Notes: a model not told the origin generated them from the sequence alone. DNA of 64,000 nt from Chlorobiaceae bacterium (GCA_013334225.1 JAAXXY010000007.1:23961-87960), one strand, 5' to 3'; positions 1 to 8,701 are shown, numbered from the stretch's first letter. Numbers and translations are program-made.

Positions 1-617
1 CTTCGATCCTTAACAATGTTGCCGAACTTTACAGTGAAACGAAGCAATTTGATGCAGCACTTCAGCTTTACCAGAAAGCTCTCGCCATATTTGAAAAAAC
101 AGAAGGGCCGATGCATCCTGATGTCGCATCCTCAATAAGCGGTATTGCGTCGATTTATCTTCGCCAGAGCCAATATACCGGTGCCGAGCTGCTTTTCCAG
201 AAAACCCTTTCCATTCAGGAACAGGCTTACGGGTCATTCCATTCTGAAGTGGCCAAAACAATGCAGAACCTTGCTTCAGTCTGCAGGCTTCAGCAGAAAT
301 ACGATGCAGCCCAGCAATATATGAAGCGCTCCATGGACATGACGATGAAAATATTTCCTCCTCATCATCTGAATGTCGCGAAATCACTGAACTCGATGGC
401 CTTGATCTATGATTCGCGCGGACAGTATGCCGTTGCCGAAGCTTATTACCGCAAGGCTCTTGTTATCTGCGAAAGCAACAGGGGCAAAGGTAACTACGAT
501 TATGCGCAGATCCTTGATAACATGGCACAGATGTACTTGAAAATGGGACGGCAGAAACAGTCTGAATCGCTTTCAAACAAAGCCAGGAGCATTCGGGATG
601 AAGCCGACAACAGGTAA
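1..617 (+). CDS. Tetratricopeptide-repeat protein, 3' part only
   Basis: The reading frame is already open at the left edge (codons from base 3), so the true start lies outside the window and the track start at 111 is internal. About 205 residues are visible. They consist of TPR units of roughly 42 residues with the pattern A..Y..AL.I.E...G..HP.VA....N.A..Y, typical of the long-repeat TPR_12/kinesin-light-chain-like family. Such repeats form a helical scaffold for protein binding. No catalytic domain is visible, and the partner and function are unknown. The next gene lies about 300 bp downstream. Confidence 0.8.
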   Translation, partial: SILNNVAELYSETKQFDAALQLYQKALAIFEKTEGPMHPDVASSISGIASIYLRQSQYTGAELLFQKTLSIQEQAYGSFHSEVAKTMQNLASVCRLQQKYDAAQQYMKRSMDMTMKIFPPHHLNVAKSLNSMALIYDSRGQYAVAEAYYRKALVICESNRGKGNYDYAQILDNMAQMYLKMGRQKQSESLSNKARSIRDEADNR

Positions 618-923
618 CTCCCGGTTTCGATTCTGGTAACGTGGTTAAATAGTTGTCGTTTTATAAAAAATAAAATCGTACTATGCTGACAGTTTTATTA
701 CGTGGTGAATATGCTAAGAAAGGATGCACGGATTTGCCTGGATGTTTGCTGATTCCATGGTTCCTGTGTTTGTTGCGAAACGATGACAGGTGGTTTTTAT
801 AAGCCGCTAAGATCGTATGTTTTCGGTTAACGAGAACTCTTCTTCATTTTTTTCTTTCCTGCATTGCGGCCACATCTGCCTCATACGAGGCTTTTTTCAT
901 CAATGACAGGAACAGAAAACACA
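618..923. other. Intergenic, no gene seen
   Basis: AT-rich spacer between the TPR gene and the helicase. It should hold the helicase promoter and leader. I see no open frame with coding character, no tRNA and no strong terminator. The track extends the helicase to a TTG at 864, but the extra residues do not resemble the family. Confidence 0.4.
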
Positions 924-2714
924 ATGGACGAACAGCAATTGCTTTTGACGGATTTCCGCAGCCTCGAGTTGCCGGAACCACTTATGAAAGTGCTTGAAGA
1001 GGTCGGATATGAAAACCCGACCCCGATTCAGGCCCAGACAATTCCACTTCTTCTCGAAGGCCGGGATGTTGTCGGACAGGCTCAGACCGGTACCGGTAAA
1101 ACCGCGGCATTCGCTCTTCCCGTACTTTCCAATATCCGGTTAGCCCGGGCCGAACCGCAGGCGCTCGTGCTTGCACCGACGAGAGAGCTTGCCATTCAGG
1201 TTGCCGAAGCTTTTCAGCGCTATGCCGAGTACCTCACCGGATTTCATGTATTGCCGATTTATGGCGGCCAGGATTACGGAGTGCAGCTTCGCATGCTGAA
1301 GCGCGGCGTGCATGTTGTAGTAGGTACTCCCGGAAGGGTGATGGACCATATGAGGCGGGGTTCGCTGAACCTTGATGCGATACAGTGCCTCGTGCTCGAT
1401 GAAGCTGACGAGATGCTCCGCATGGGCTTCATCGACGATGTGGAATGGATTCTCGAACAGACGCCGAAAGAGAGGCAGGTGGCTCTTTTCTCGGCAACCA
1501 TGCCGGCCCAGATACGCAGGATAGCACAGAAGTACCTGAAAAATCCTGCCGAAATCACCATTCAGAAAAAAACCGCAACTGTCGAGACGATCCGCCAGCG
1601 TTACTGGATTGTCGGCGGAAGCCACAAAATTGATATCCTGACCAGGATTCTCGAATTCGAGCCGTTCGAAGGGATCATCATATTTGTACGCACGAAAACC
1701 ATGACGCTGGAACTGGCCGAGAAACTTCAGGCAAGAGGTTATGCCGCTGCAGCCCTGAACGGTGACATGGCCCAGGCACAGCGTGAAAGGACCATCGATC
1801 AGCTGAAGGACGGGTCGCTCAGCATTCTTATTGCAACCGATGTTGCGGCGAGGGGGCTCGATGTCGAACGGATCAGCCATGTGATCAATTACGATATTCC
1901 ATCCGATACGGAATCCTACGTGCACCGCATCGGACGTACCGGCAGGGCAGGCCGCAGCGGCGAGGCGATCCTCTTCGTTTCACCGAGGGAAAAAAACATG
2001 CTTTATGCCATCGAGAAGGCGACGCGCAGCAGGATCGAACTGATGGAACTTCCATCTACGGAGGTGATCAACAACAAGAGGGTCGCGAAATTCAACCAGA
2101 AGATCACCGACCGCATAGCAGCTGAAGATCTCGGCTTTTACAGCAATCTTATCGAGCAGTACTGCCACGAGCACGATGTTCCCGTAATTGAAGCCGCAGC
2201 GGCCCTTGCCTCTCTGCTTCAGGGCGACACGCCACTGTTACTGTCGAACAAGCCGGAAAAGGTAAGGTATAATGAAGATCGTCCGGGATCTGAACGACGG
2301 GATCGTGGAGTGCAGAAAGATCGGGGACCTTTGAAAAAGAAAAGCAGGGGCGAAGCATACGGCGAAGAACGCAGGGAGCGTTATCGCCTCGAGGTCGGAA
2401 GCACCCACGGCGTAAAGGCGGGAAACATTCTCGGAGCGATTCTCAACGAAGTTGGTCTCGATCCCGAATCGGTCGGTCAGATTTCCATCCAGGATGATTT
2501 CAGCACGGTTGAACTTCCCGAAGGGATGCCGGACAATGTTTTTCATGAGCTTCGCAAGGTCAGGGTCTGCGGTCGTCAGCTGAGGCTGTCAAAGGTGAAT
2601 GAGGATGAACGGCATTCATCCTACGGTCCAAAAAAAGCGTTCAAGAAAGCTCCAAGAAAAGCCGGAAAGGAAACTGAATTTTTCACCGGCAATAAAAAGA
2701 AGCGGAAGGGATAA
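924..2714 (+). CDS. deaD: DEAD-box ATP-dependent RNA helicase
   Basis: ATP-dependent RNA unwinding and remodelling, probably in ribosome assembly or mRNA turnover. In order: the Q motif (NPTPIQAQ), Walker A AQTGTGKT (about residue 53), PTRELA, TPGR, DEAD, SAT, then a helicase C domain with ARGLD and HRIGRTGRAGR. A charged linker follows, then a C-terminal DbpA-type RNA-binding domain (about residues 505-575) and a Lys-rich tail. This is the DeaD/CsdA rather than the RhlE architecture. I chose the ATG at 924, where family homology begins. An ATG at 903 is also possible, and the TTG at 864 is unlikely. It stands alone ahead of the beta-CASP gene. Confidence 0.92.
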   Translation: MDEQQLLLTDFRSLELPEPLMKVLEEVGYENPTPIQAQTIPLLLEGRDVVGQAQTGTGKTAAFALPVLSNIRLARAEPQALVLAPTRELAIQVAEAFQRYAEYLTGFHVLPIYGGQDYGVQLRMLKRGVHVVVGTPGRVMDHMRRGSLNLDAIQCLVLDEADEMLRMGFIDDVEWILEQTPKERQVALFSATMPAQIRRIAQKYLKNPAEITIQKKTATVETIRQRYWIVGGSHKIDILTRILEFEPFEGIIIFVRTKTMTLELAEKLQARGYAAAALNGDMAQAQRERTIDQLKDGSLSILIATDVAARGLDVERISHVINYDIPSDTESYVHRIGRTGRAGRSGEAILFVSPREKNMLYAIEKATRSRIELMELPSTEVINNKRVAKFNQKITDRIAAEDLGFYSNLIEQYCHEHDVPVIEAAAALASLLQGDTPLLLSNKPEKVRYNEDRPGSERRDRGVQKDRGPLKKKSRGEAYGEERRERYRLEVGSTHGVKAGNILGAILNEVGLDPESVGQISIQDDFSTVELPEGMPDNVFHELRKVRVCGRQLRLSKVNEDERHSSYGPKKAFKKAPRKAGKETEFFTGNKKKRKG

Positions 2715-2768
2715 GGCGCCTTCAGTGTTAAAAAGCTCTGATTGTCGTATATTGAAGTAAAGTCGGAA

Positions 2769-2799
2769 GACAGAACCGGTCGTCATGACCGGTTCTGTC
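2769..2799. repeat. Perfect 13-bp inverted repeat upstream of the MBL gene
   Basis: GACAGAACCGGTC and its exact complement are separated by 5 bases (GTCAT). There is no T-run after it, so it is not a standard intrinsic terminator for the helicase gene. It ends 23 bp before the start codon of the next gene, so it could be an operator or an mRNA hairpin in that leader. Confidence 0.6.
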
Positions 2800-2822
2800 G
2801 GAACGATTAAATGGAGCAAGCC

Positions 2823-4226
2823 ATGGAACTTCAGTTTTACGGTGCTGCAGGGCGGGTTACCGGATCCTGCCATATTCTCAGGGCCGGAGGATTAACCATT
2901 CTGCTGGACTGCGGCCTCATCCAGGGGAAAAAAGAGGAAGAAGCCCTCAACCGGGCTCCTTTTCCCTTCGATTCTTCGTCTATTGATGCTGTTGTTCTGA
3001 GCCACGGACATATCGATCATTCAGGCCGCCTTCCGCTCCTCGTGAAACATGGTTTCAGAGGTCCTGTTTATACCCAGCAGGCAACGAAAGAGCTCTGCAG
3101 GATACTGCTTCTCGACTCCGCTTCGCTTGCCGAGCATGATGCCGCTTACCGGAGAAAGAATCCCGAGGTCAGGCGTGATCTTCATGCCGAACCACTGTAT
3201 ACCCGTAAGGATGCTATTCTTGCTCTGGAAACCCTGACGGGTATGCCTTACAATGTCCGCCGCGAGATACTTCCCGGAATAACCATCCGGTTCCAGGACG
3301 CCGGACATATTCTTGGATCAGCGCTTGTCGAAGTATGGATAAAGGAAGGAGAGGTTACCCGGAAACTGGTTTTCAGCGGGGATGTCGGACAATACGGCAG
3401 CCCGATCCTTAAAGATCCGGAAACCATCGATGAAGCTGATGCTGTGATCATTGAAAGCACTTATGGCGACAGGCTTCACCGGGAACTCGATCTGACCCTT
3501 GCTGAAATCGGCGGGATCTTGCGTACGGCATGCGATATGTGCGGAAATATTCTCATTCCGGCATTCGCCATTGGCCGCAGTCAGGAGTTGCTTTATCTTT
3601 TCGCTCAGTATTTTGCGAACTGGGACCTTGATCGCTGGCAGGTTTATCTCGACAGCCCCATGGCTATAGAAGCAAGCAGAATCTACTGGGACTATCCGGA
3701 ACTGTTCGATGAGGAAGCGCTCGAGTTCCGGAACGGACGGAAAGGGATGCCTTATCTGAAGAACCTTCATCTTACCGCGAGGGTCGAGGAGTCACAGGCG
3801 ATCAACAAGATCAGACAAGGGGCCATAATCATTGCAGGGAGCGGTATGTGCAATGGAGGCAGGATTCTGCATCATCTCAAGCACAATATCGAGCGCCCGG
3901 AATGTTCCCTGATCATTACCGGTTACCAGGCTGAAGGTACCCTTGGCAGGGAACTTGTCGATGGCGCGAAGAAGGTTATGATTCATGGTACAAGTTATCA
4001 TGTCAGCTCCTCTCTCCATACAATCGGTGGTCTTTCGGCCCATGGAGACCAGAATGATCTGCTTCGCTGGCTCGGGGGTTTCAAAAGCAACCCGGAAGTT
4101 TATGTGGTCCATGGTGACGAGGGAGTGAAAAAAATATTCAGGGATATCATCGAAGAGAAACTGCATATGAAGGCCTCGATTCCCCGGACAGGGGACCGCA
4201 TCGATCTGGCTGCACTGACACGTTAA
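2823..4226 (+). CDS. Beta-CASP metallo-beta-lactamase-fold RNase-like hydrolase
   Basis: About 467 residues. The metallo-beta-lactamase core carries the zinc motif SHGHIDHSG (HxHxDH), followed by the metal-binding regions DAGHILGSA and FSGDVG. The beta-CASP insert and motifs follow, with GSGMCNGGRILHHL and the C-terminal LSAHGDQ. This matches the CPSF73-like bacterial/archaeal RNA-processing nucleases (the YsiC/TTHA0252 type), so an endo/exoribonuclease role in the cytoplasm is inferred. GGAG lies 6 bp upstream of the ATG at 2823, so I prefer it to the in-frame ATG at 2811. The preceding gene is an RNA helicase, which fits a shared role in RNA metabolism. Confidence 0.9.
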   Translation: MELQFYGAAGRVTGSCHILRAGGLTILLDCGLIQGKKEEEALNRAPFPFDSSSIDAVVLSHGHIDHSGRLPLLVKHGFRGPVYTQQATKELCRILLLDSASLAEHDAAYRRKNPEVRRDLHAEPLYTRKDAILALETLTGMPYNVRREILPGITIRFQDAGHILGSALVEVWIKEGEVTRKLVFSGDVGQYGSPILKDPETIDEADAVIIESTYGDRLHRELDLTLAEIGGILRTACDMCGNILIPAFAIGRSQELLYLFAQYFANWDLDRWQVYLDSPMAIEASRIYWDYPELFDEEALEFRNGRKGMPYLKNLHLTARVEESQAINKIRQGAIIIAGSGMCNGGRILHHLKHNIERPECSLIITGYQAEGTLGRELVDGAKKVMIHGTSYHVSSSLHTIGGLSAHGDQNDLLRWLGGFKSNPEVYVVHGDEGVKKIFRDIIEEKLHMKASIPRTGDRIDLAALTR

Positions 4227-4396
4227 CCGGAATCCAGGATAATTACCGGTCCTGCCGTTTTATTATAAACCCATCATTCTGTTGTATCTGACGGATCTAT
4301 TCCTATTTTGTTGTGGATCCGAAAAGATGAATGTTCTGTTCCAGCAGCTGGTCAGAATGTGCAGGTATGTTTTTTTATGTTGATAAATGTGATTCC

Positions 4397-4876
4397 ATGT
4401 CAGTTACTTCGTTCAGGGAGTTAGTCCCTATTCTCCAGACCGCAATCGGTCCGATGATTCTTATCTCCGGCCTCGGTCTGCTTATTCTTACCATGACCAA
4501 CAGGCTTGGCCGGATCATCGACCGGTCAAGGTCTCTGCTCGATGATCTTGAATCCAACCCGGAATCGTATGTCCTGAGGATCAACAGAGAGGTTGCCGTT
4601 CTCTGGAAAAGGGCCAGGTATATAAGGACCGCTATCCTGTTAGCCTGCATGACCTGTTTCGGCGCTTCAATTCTGATCATCATGCTTTTTTTGAGCGCAC
4701 TGACGAATATCGATCTGCCGATGCTGCTTTCATCGGTTTTTATTTTCAGCATGCTCTGTCTGAGCGGTTCCCTGATCTTTTTTTTCATTGATGTGAACCT
4801 GACTCTTTCGGCTTTGAAAATAGAGATGGAGAGCCATGACAAGAAACGGGTCATTCTCGAAATGAAAGGGTATTGA
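4397..4876 (+). CDS. DUF2721 family membrane protein
   Basis: A protein of about 159 residues with three hydrophobic segments. The first contains the family signature (AIGPMILISGLGLLILTMTNRLGRIIDRSR), then come a charged cytoplasmic stretch and two further helices (about residues 75-100 and 105-130). This matches the uncharacterised DUF2721 family of inner-membrane proteins, whose function is not known. Three ATG codons are in frame (4331, 4367, 4397). None has a convincing ribosome site, and the conserved part begins at 4397. It converges on xerD. Confidence 0.75.
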   Translation: MSVTSFRELVPILQTAIGPMILISGLGLLILTMTNRLGRIIDRSRSLLDDLESNPESYVLRINREVAVLWKRARYIRTAILLACMTCFGASILIIMLFLSALTNIDLPMLLSSVFIFSMLCLSGSLIFFFIDVNLTLSALKIEMESHDKKRVILEMKGY

Positions 4877-4919
4877 TCGAACCCCCCTTCAGTTGTTCCG
4901 AAGACATGCAGTTTGTTCC

Positions 4920-5828
4920 TTATCCTCTGGGGTGAAATGTTTTATGCACTTCCTTGATGAAGGACCTGTCAAGATGCGTATAGATCTGGGTAGTGACAAT
5001 TGAGCTGTGTCCCAGCATCTCCTGGACTGAACGCAAATCGGCACCGCCTTCGAGCAGATGGGTGGCAAACGTATGTCTGAAGGTATGTGGACTGATCTCC
5101 TTTTCTATTCCGGCCAGGGAAGCATACTGCCGCACTATGTTGAAAATCGCCATACGTGAGAGCTTTCTGCCTCTTGCATTGAGAAACAGATAGTCTTCCG
5201 AATCCCGCCGGACAAGTGATATCCGCAGTTCATTTATATAACGGGTGGTCCATTCGATAGCGGATCGTCCGACCGGCACAAGTCTTTCTTTCGAGCCTTT
5301 CCCGAAAATCCTTGCAAAACCGGCATCGAAATAAAGGTTCTGCTGCTGCAGGTTTACAAGTTCACTTACTCTTATACCGGTTGCATAAAGAAATTCAAGG
5401 ACCGCTTTGTCCCGGAGATGGAATTTACCTGCGGGAATCTGTGTGAGCGGAGCATCGAGGATACGCATGGTTTCATCGACCGTAAGCACTGAGGGAAGGT
5501 AACGTGACTGCCTGGGCTGATGCAGGTTTTCTGCCGGGTTTGTAACGAGAATACGATCGGTTGCAAGGAATTTGTGGAATGACCGTATGGCAGAAATATT
5601 CCTGGCCAGGGAACTGGCTTCGAGGCCGGTATGATAAAGGGATGTAATGAATTCCTGGACAAGGGGAGGCATGATCTCGGAAAGTGAACCGATATGGTCC
5701 TGCATGAAAAGCAGGTAGCGTTCGAGATCATGTTGATAGGACAGTCTCGTGTTTTCCGAAAAGTTGCGTTCGATAAGCAGGTAGTTCAGGAACCCATCGA
5801 GAACACTCCTGTATTGGACATCAAGCAT
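4920..5828 (-). CDS. xerD: Tyrosine recombinase XerD
   Basis: Site-specific recombinase of the XerC/XerD type, normally resolving chromosome dimers at dif with a partner protein. The N-terminal SAM-like DNA-binding domain (residues 1-95) is followed by the catalytic domain with the R-H-R-H-Y set: TGIRVSEL, HTFRHTFATHLL, LGHSS and the Tyr of QIYTHLD. The length of about 302 residues is standard. I start at the Met of MLDVQYRSV; the track's upstream Met adds a non-family stretch. The gene diverges from the four-helix-bundle gene, and the intervening DNA is filled by a 9-bp repeat array that begins about 40 bp upstream of its start. I see no dif-like site nearby. Confidence 0.9.
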   Translation of the reverse strand: MLDVQYRSVLDGFLNYLLIERNFSENTRLSYQHDLERYLLFMQDHIGSLSEIMPPLVQEFITSLYHTGLEASSLARNISAIRSFHKFLATDRILVTNPAENLHQPRQSRYLPSVLTVDETMRILDAPLTQIPAGKFHLRDKAVLEFLYATGIRVSELVNLQQQNLYFDAGFARIFGKGSKERLVPVGRSAIEWTTRYINELRISLVRRDSEDYLFLNARGRKLSRMAIFNIVRQYASLAGIEKEISPHTFRHTFATHLLEGGADLRSVQEMLGHSSIVTTQIYTHLDRSFIKEVHKTFHPRG

Positions 5829-5865
5829 GAGCGGATGTTTGATTAAAAACAAAAGATACAACAAA

Positions 5866-5976
5866 GATCGGTCCGATCCGACCGATCAGTCGGATCTTGT
5901 AAATCCGTCCGATCCGTCATATCGGTCCGATCTTGTAAATCGGTCCAATCGGTCCAATCGGACTGATCTGTCCAAT
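5866..5976. repeat. 9-bp repeat array A (consensus GATCGGTCC)
   Basis: Degenerate tandem copies of a 9-bp unit (GATCGGTCC, CGGTCCAAT phase variants). Two TTGTAAAT spacers fall at regular points. The array fills most of the xerD/four-helix intergenic region. The same unit recurs in arrays B, C and D within the next kilobase. Confidence 0.85.
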
Positions 5977-6055
5977 AAACTTTTTAAAAACGAAATATTT
6001 ACGTAATATATAAGAGAAGACATAACCGGCAAATTCTCAAAACAACGGAGAGAGT

Positions 6056-6835
6056 ATGGGCAGGATCAAACCAGGGGGAGGATATCGTGAATTGCGAAGC
6101 TTTCAGATTGCTACTATCATTTACGATGCGACCTGGCGGTTTTGTGAACAATACCTTGATGCTCGATCGCGAATGAGTGATCAGATGATCCAGGCCGCCC
6201 GAAGCGGTCGACAGAATATTGCCGAGGGAAGCAGGGCATCCTCGGCCTCATCGCAGACCGAGCTCCGGCTGGTAAATGTCGCCCGTTCAAGTCTTGAGGA
6301 ACTGCTGCTCGATTACGAGGATTTCCTGCGGCATCGTCATCTTGCTCAATGGGCCCCTGGTTCTCCGGAAGCTATGGAGGTGAGAAGGAGTGGTGTTTCT
6401 GATCGGACCGATATGACCGATCGGTCCAATCGGACAGATCAGTCGGCTACCAGGCAATCCGACGATCTCCGCTATGCTCTTTATAATCGCTGGCTTGATC
6501 ACGCGGATCCGGCAATCAGGTCCAACGCAATCATTTGTCTGATCCATCAGGCAAACTATCTGCTCGATCGTCAGATTGAAACCCTTGAGCGCGAGTTTGT
6601 CGAAGAAGGGGGCTATAGTGAACGGCTTGCTGCTGCCCGTCTTGAAGAGCGGAACAGAAAGAAACAGGATATGACCGATCAGTCCAATCAGTCGGATCAG
6701 TCCGATTCTTTTCCCCATTGCCCGAAATGCGGAAAACCGATGGTACTGCGTACAGTACGAAATGGCAAGAGTACCGGCAGGCAGTTCTTTGGTTGTACCG
6801 GTTACCCGGAGTGCAAGGGTATAGTGGAAATCTGA
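6056..6835 (+). CDS. Four-helix-bundle suffix-domain protein with C-terminal zinc ribbon
   Basis: Residues 1-100 form an S23/IVS-like four-helix bundle (SDQMIQAARSGRQNIAEGS is its signature), as in Avd-type proteins. A second helical suffix segment follows (about 135-195). A C-terminal topoisomerase-type C4 zinc ribbon ends the protein (CPKCG..M..R..G....FFGCTGYPECKG). Between the modules the protein contains two low-complexity S/T-D-R/Q inserts (about residues 115-131 and 204-217), encoded in frame by 9-bp repeat arrays B and C. The start has a GGAGAG ribosome site. The combination resembles the family described as four helix bundle suffix domain, function unknown. Nucleic-acid binding is inferred from the zinc ribbon and from homology of the bundle to RNA-associated S23/Avd proteins. 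Confidence 0.85.
   Translation: MGRIKPGGGYRELRSFQIATIIYDATWRFCEQYLDARSRMSDQMIQAARSGRQNIAEGSRASSASSQTELRLVNVARSSLEELLLDYEDFLRHRHLAQWAPGSPEAMEVRRSGVSDRTDMTDRSNRTDQSATRQSDDLRYALYNRWLDHADPAIRSNAIICLIHQANYLLDRQIETLEREFVEEGGYSERLAAARLEERNRKKQDMTDQSNQSDQSDSFPHCPKCGKPMVLRTVRNGKSTGRQFFGCTGYPECKGIVEI
6400..6446. repeat. 9-bp repeat array B, in frame inside the four-helix gene
   Basis: Units GATCGGACC, GATATGACC, GATCGGTCC, AATCGGACA, GATCAGTCG. The 9-bp period keeps the reading frame and encodes (S/T)(D/N)(R/Q/M) triplets at the junction between the bundle and the suffix domain. Confidence 0.85.
6668..6706. repeat. 9-bp repeat array C, in frame inside the four-helix gene
   Basis: Begins GATATGACCGATCAGTCC and continues with AATCAGTCG and GATCAGTCC. 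It is translated as a D/S/N/Q-rich linker just before the zinc ribbon. It shares the GATATGACCGATC core with arrays B and D. Confidence 0.85.
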
Positions 6836-6853
6836 AGTTTTCATGGTATTTTT

Positions 6854-6902
6854 GATCAGAACGATATGACCGATCAGTCAGATCGGACCGATCGGTCCAA
6901 TC
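6854..6902. repeat. 9-bp repeat array D, ahead of the deaminase gene
   Basis: Same unit and same GATATGACCGATC core as arrays B and C. It creates an artificial 17-residue extension of the downstream deaminase frame (track start 6866). A further half-unit (GATCGGTCAGAT) lies just after the deaminase stop at about 7364-7376. Confidence 0.85.
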
Positions 6903-6916
6903 AAAAGAAAAACACC

Positions 6917-7363
6917 ATGAACACCGATCACGAATTTATGAGGCTGGCTTACGATGAGGCCAGAAAAAGTTATGAAGAGGGTGGTGTCCCGGTAGGCGCT
7001 GTCATGGTCGAAGAGGGAAAGGTTGTTGCCTCGGGACATAACAGAAGAGTACAGGATGGAGATCCAACCTCACACGGTGAAATGGATTGCATTCGCAATG
7101 CAGGCAGGAGAGCTCGGTATGATTCCATTACATTGTATACTACCCTCTCTCCCTGTATGATGTGTTCGGGTACAATTGTACAGTTCGGCATCAAACGAGT
7201 CGTTGTCGGTGAGGACAGGAGTTTCACCGGCAATATCCGGTTTCTTCAGGATCATGGAGTCGAAGTGCTGCTGCTGCAGGATGAGCAATGCGAAGCACTC
7301 ATGAGGAAGTTTATCAGGGAACGTCCTGATCTGTGGGATGAAGATATAGCCGGAAACGACTGA
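6917..7363 (+). CDS. Cytosine deaminase, yeast Fcy1-like (CDA fold)
   Basis: About 148 residues of the small zinc-dependent cytidine-deaminase fold. The active site is HGE (SHGEMDC: His ligand plus catalytic Glu) and PCMMC (two Cys ligands). The C-terminal half, with TTLSPC.MC.G, VVGE and FI.ERP..W.EDI, tracks yeast cytosine deaminase Fcy1 more closely than tRNA adenosine deaminase TadA or guanine deaminase. I infer deamination of cytosine to uracil in pyrimidine salvage. I chose the Met of MNTDHEF, because residues upstream are encoded by repeat array D. It lies about 80 bp after the four-helix gene and converges on rsmB. Confidence 0.8.
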   Translation: MNTDHEFMRLAYDEARKSYEEGGVPVGAVMVEEGKVVASGHNRRVQDGDPTSHGEMDCIRNAGRRARYDSITLYTTLSPCMMCSGTIVQFGIKRVVVGEDRSFTGNIRFLQDHGVEVLLLQDEQCEALMRKFIRERPDLWDEDIAGND

Positions 7364-7369
7364 GATCGG

Positions 7370-8701
7370 TCAGATTTTTTTCAACCTCTGACAGAATCCT
7401 CCGTCAAACCCCGGCAGGTCTCCGGGTAGTGTAAGGAGGCTTCCTTTTTCTTTCGCTTCCTTTCTGAAGAGCACAGGCAGGCCGGAACAATCGGTATCTA
7501 TTTCAAATCCGGGGTGTCTTGCCATGAAAGACTCTATCTGGAGTTCATTTTCTTCGGGTTCGATCGAGCAGGTTGCATAGACAAGAATTCCACCGCTTTC
7601 AAGCAGTTCGGCGGTATGGTCGAGCAGTTCAGCCTGAAGCCTGACGAGTTCCATCAGTGTATCGATGTTGAGTTTCCAGCGAAGTTCCGCACGCCTTCCG
7701 AGCACTCCCGTTCCGGTACATGGCGCATCGAGCAGGATAAAGCCGGCTTTCTTTTCCGGTTGAAAACGCCTCGCATCAGCCGCTATTGTTTCAATGATGG
7801 TGATTCCGAGTGCCCGGGCATGTTTTTCGAGCTTAAGCAGTTTCTGTTCATAACGGTCGATGCAGATGATTTTACCCTTGTTCTGCATCAGTTCAGCCAT
7901 GAACATGGATTTTCCGCCGGGTGCGGCACACAAATCGATCACCGTGCTTCCAGAAGACGGGTTCAGCAGAAGACACGCGAGGGCTTGTGTGGGATTTTGA
8001 ACGGAAAGCAGCCCATCGCGGATAGGTGCTTCGAAATTCTGAAACTCCTTTGAAAAAAAGAAATACCCTATACCGCACTCTTCTCTCTCGATGTCCGTCA
8101 ATGCGGGATTTGAAAAGAATTCTTCAACCGATGTTTTCAGCCTGTTGATCCTGAAGCCGAAAACCGGAGACTGATTGTTGCAGGCAAGGAGCGTTTCAGT
8201 CCTGCTCCTGCCGTATGTTTCGATCCACCGGCCGACAAGCCATGCAGGATGCGAGTATTTCAGCGCCAGCTGTTCGATGGGTTCTTTGTCTTCAAGCCAT
8301 TGGTCGAGCTGCACATTTTCACGGGTGATTTTACGCAGTACGCCGTTGGTGAGTTTTGCCAGTCTTTCGCCCTTGTATTTCCTGGCAAGTTTTACGCACT
8401 CATGAACGGCGGCCCAGTCAGGAACCTTGTCAAGGTAAAGCAGCTGGAACGTTCCCATTCTCAGAATGTTCACCAGAACGGGGGCCGCTTTTGCAAGGTT
8501 GTGATGATAAAAATGCGAGATGATGAAATCGAGCAGGCCTCTGTAACGCAGGACACCGTTGACAAGAGTGGTGGCAAGTGCACGGTCGGCACGGTTGCAT
8601 GAAGAGTTGTCGAGTGCCTGATGCAGGAGAGTGTCGGATTTCGATGATCCGGTTTCAAGTGCCTGAAGGACATTGAGGGCCAGTTCCCGTGCCTTTTTCA
8701 T
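7370..8701 (-). CDS. rsmB: 16S rRNA (cytosine-5) methyltransferase RsmB
   Basis: 443 residues. The N-terminal NusB-like RNA-binding domain (about 1-140) is followed by a Rossmann-fold SAM methyltransferase. DLCAAPGGKSMFMAEL is the SAM motif, DAPCTGTGVLGRR holds motif IV, and YATCSIEPEEN holds the nucleophilic Cys of motif VI. This is the RsmB/Sun signature, which methylates C967 of 16S rRNA (E. coli numbering). The length fits the family. The gene is transcribed away from metY, and its 3' end lies a few bases from the deaminase stop. Confidence 0.93.
   Translation of the reverse strand: MKKARELALNVLQALETGSSKSDTLLHQALDNSSCNRADRALATTLVNGVLRYRGLLDFIISHFYHHNLAKAAPVLVNILRMGTFQLLYLDKVPDWAAVHECVKLARKYKGERLAKLTNGVLRKITRENVQLDQWLEDKEPIEQLALKYSHPAWLVGRWIETYGRSRTETLLACNNQSPVFGFRINRLKTSVEEFFSNPALTDIEREECGIGYFFFSKEFQNFEAPIRDGLLSVQNPTQALACLLLNPSSGSTVIDLCAAPGGKSMFMAELMQNKGKIICIDRYEQKLLKLEKHARALGITIIETIAADARRFQPEKKAGFILLDAPCTGTGVLGRRAELRWKLNIDTLMELVRLQAELLDHTAELLESGGILVYATCSIEPEENELQIESFMARHPGFEIDTDCSGLPVLFRKEAKEKGSLLTLPGDLPGFDGGFCQRLKKI

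Noticed and set aside
4920-5828. xerD as integrase of a mobile element with the 9-bp arrays as attachment sites
   Set aside because: Sequence and length match the housekeeping XerD; the arrays do not have the dif-like 11-6-11 layout and recur inside genes.
5866-6902. CRISPR array
   Set aside because: The repeats are 9-bp contiguous units without unique spacers, partly inside coding sequence, and no cas genes are present.
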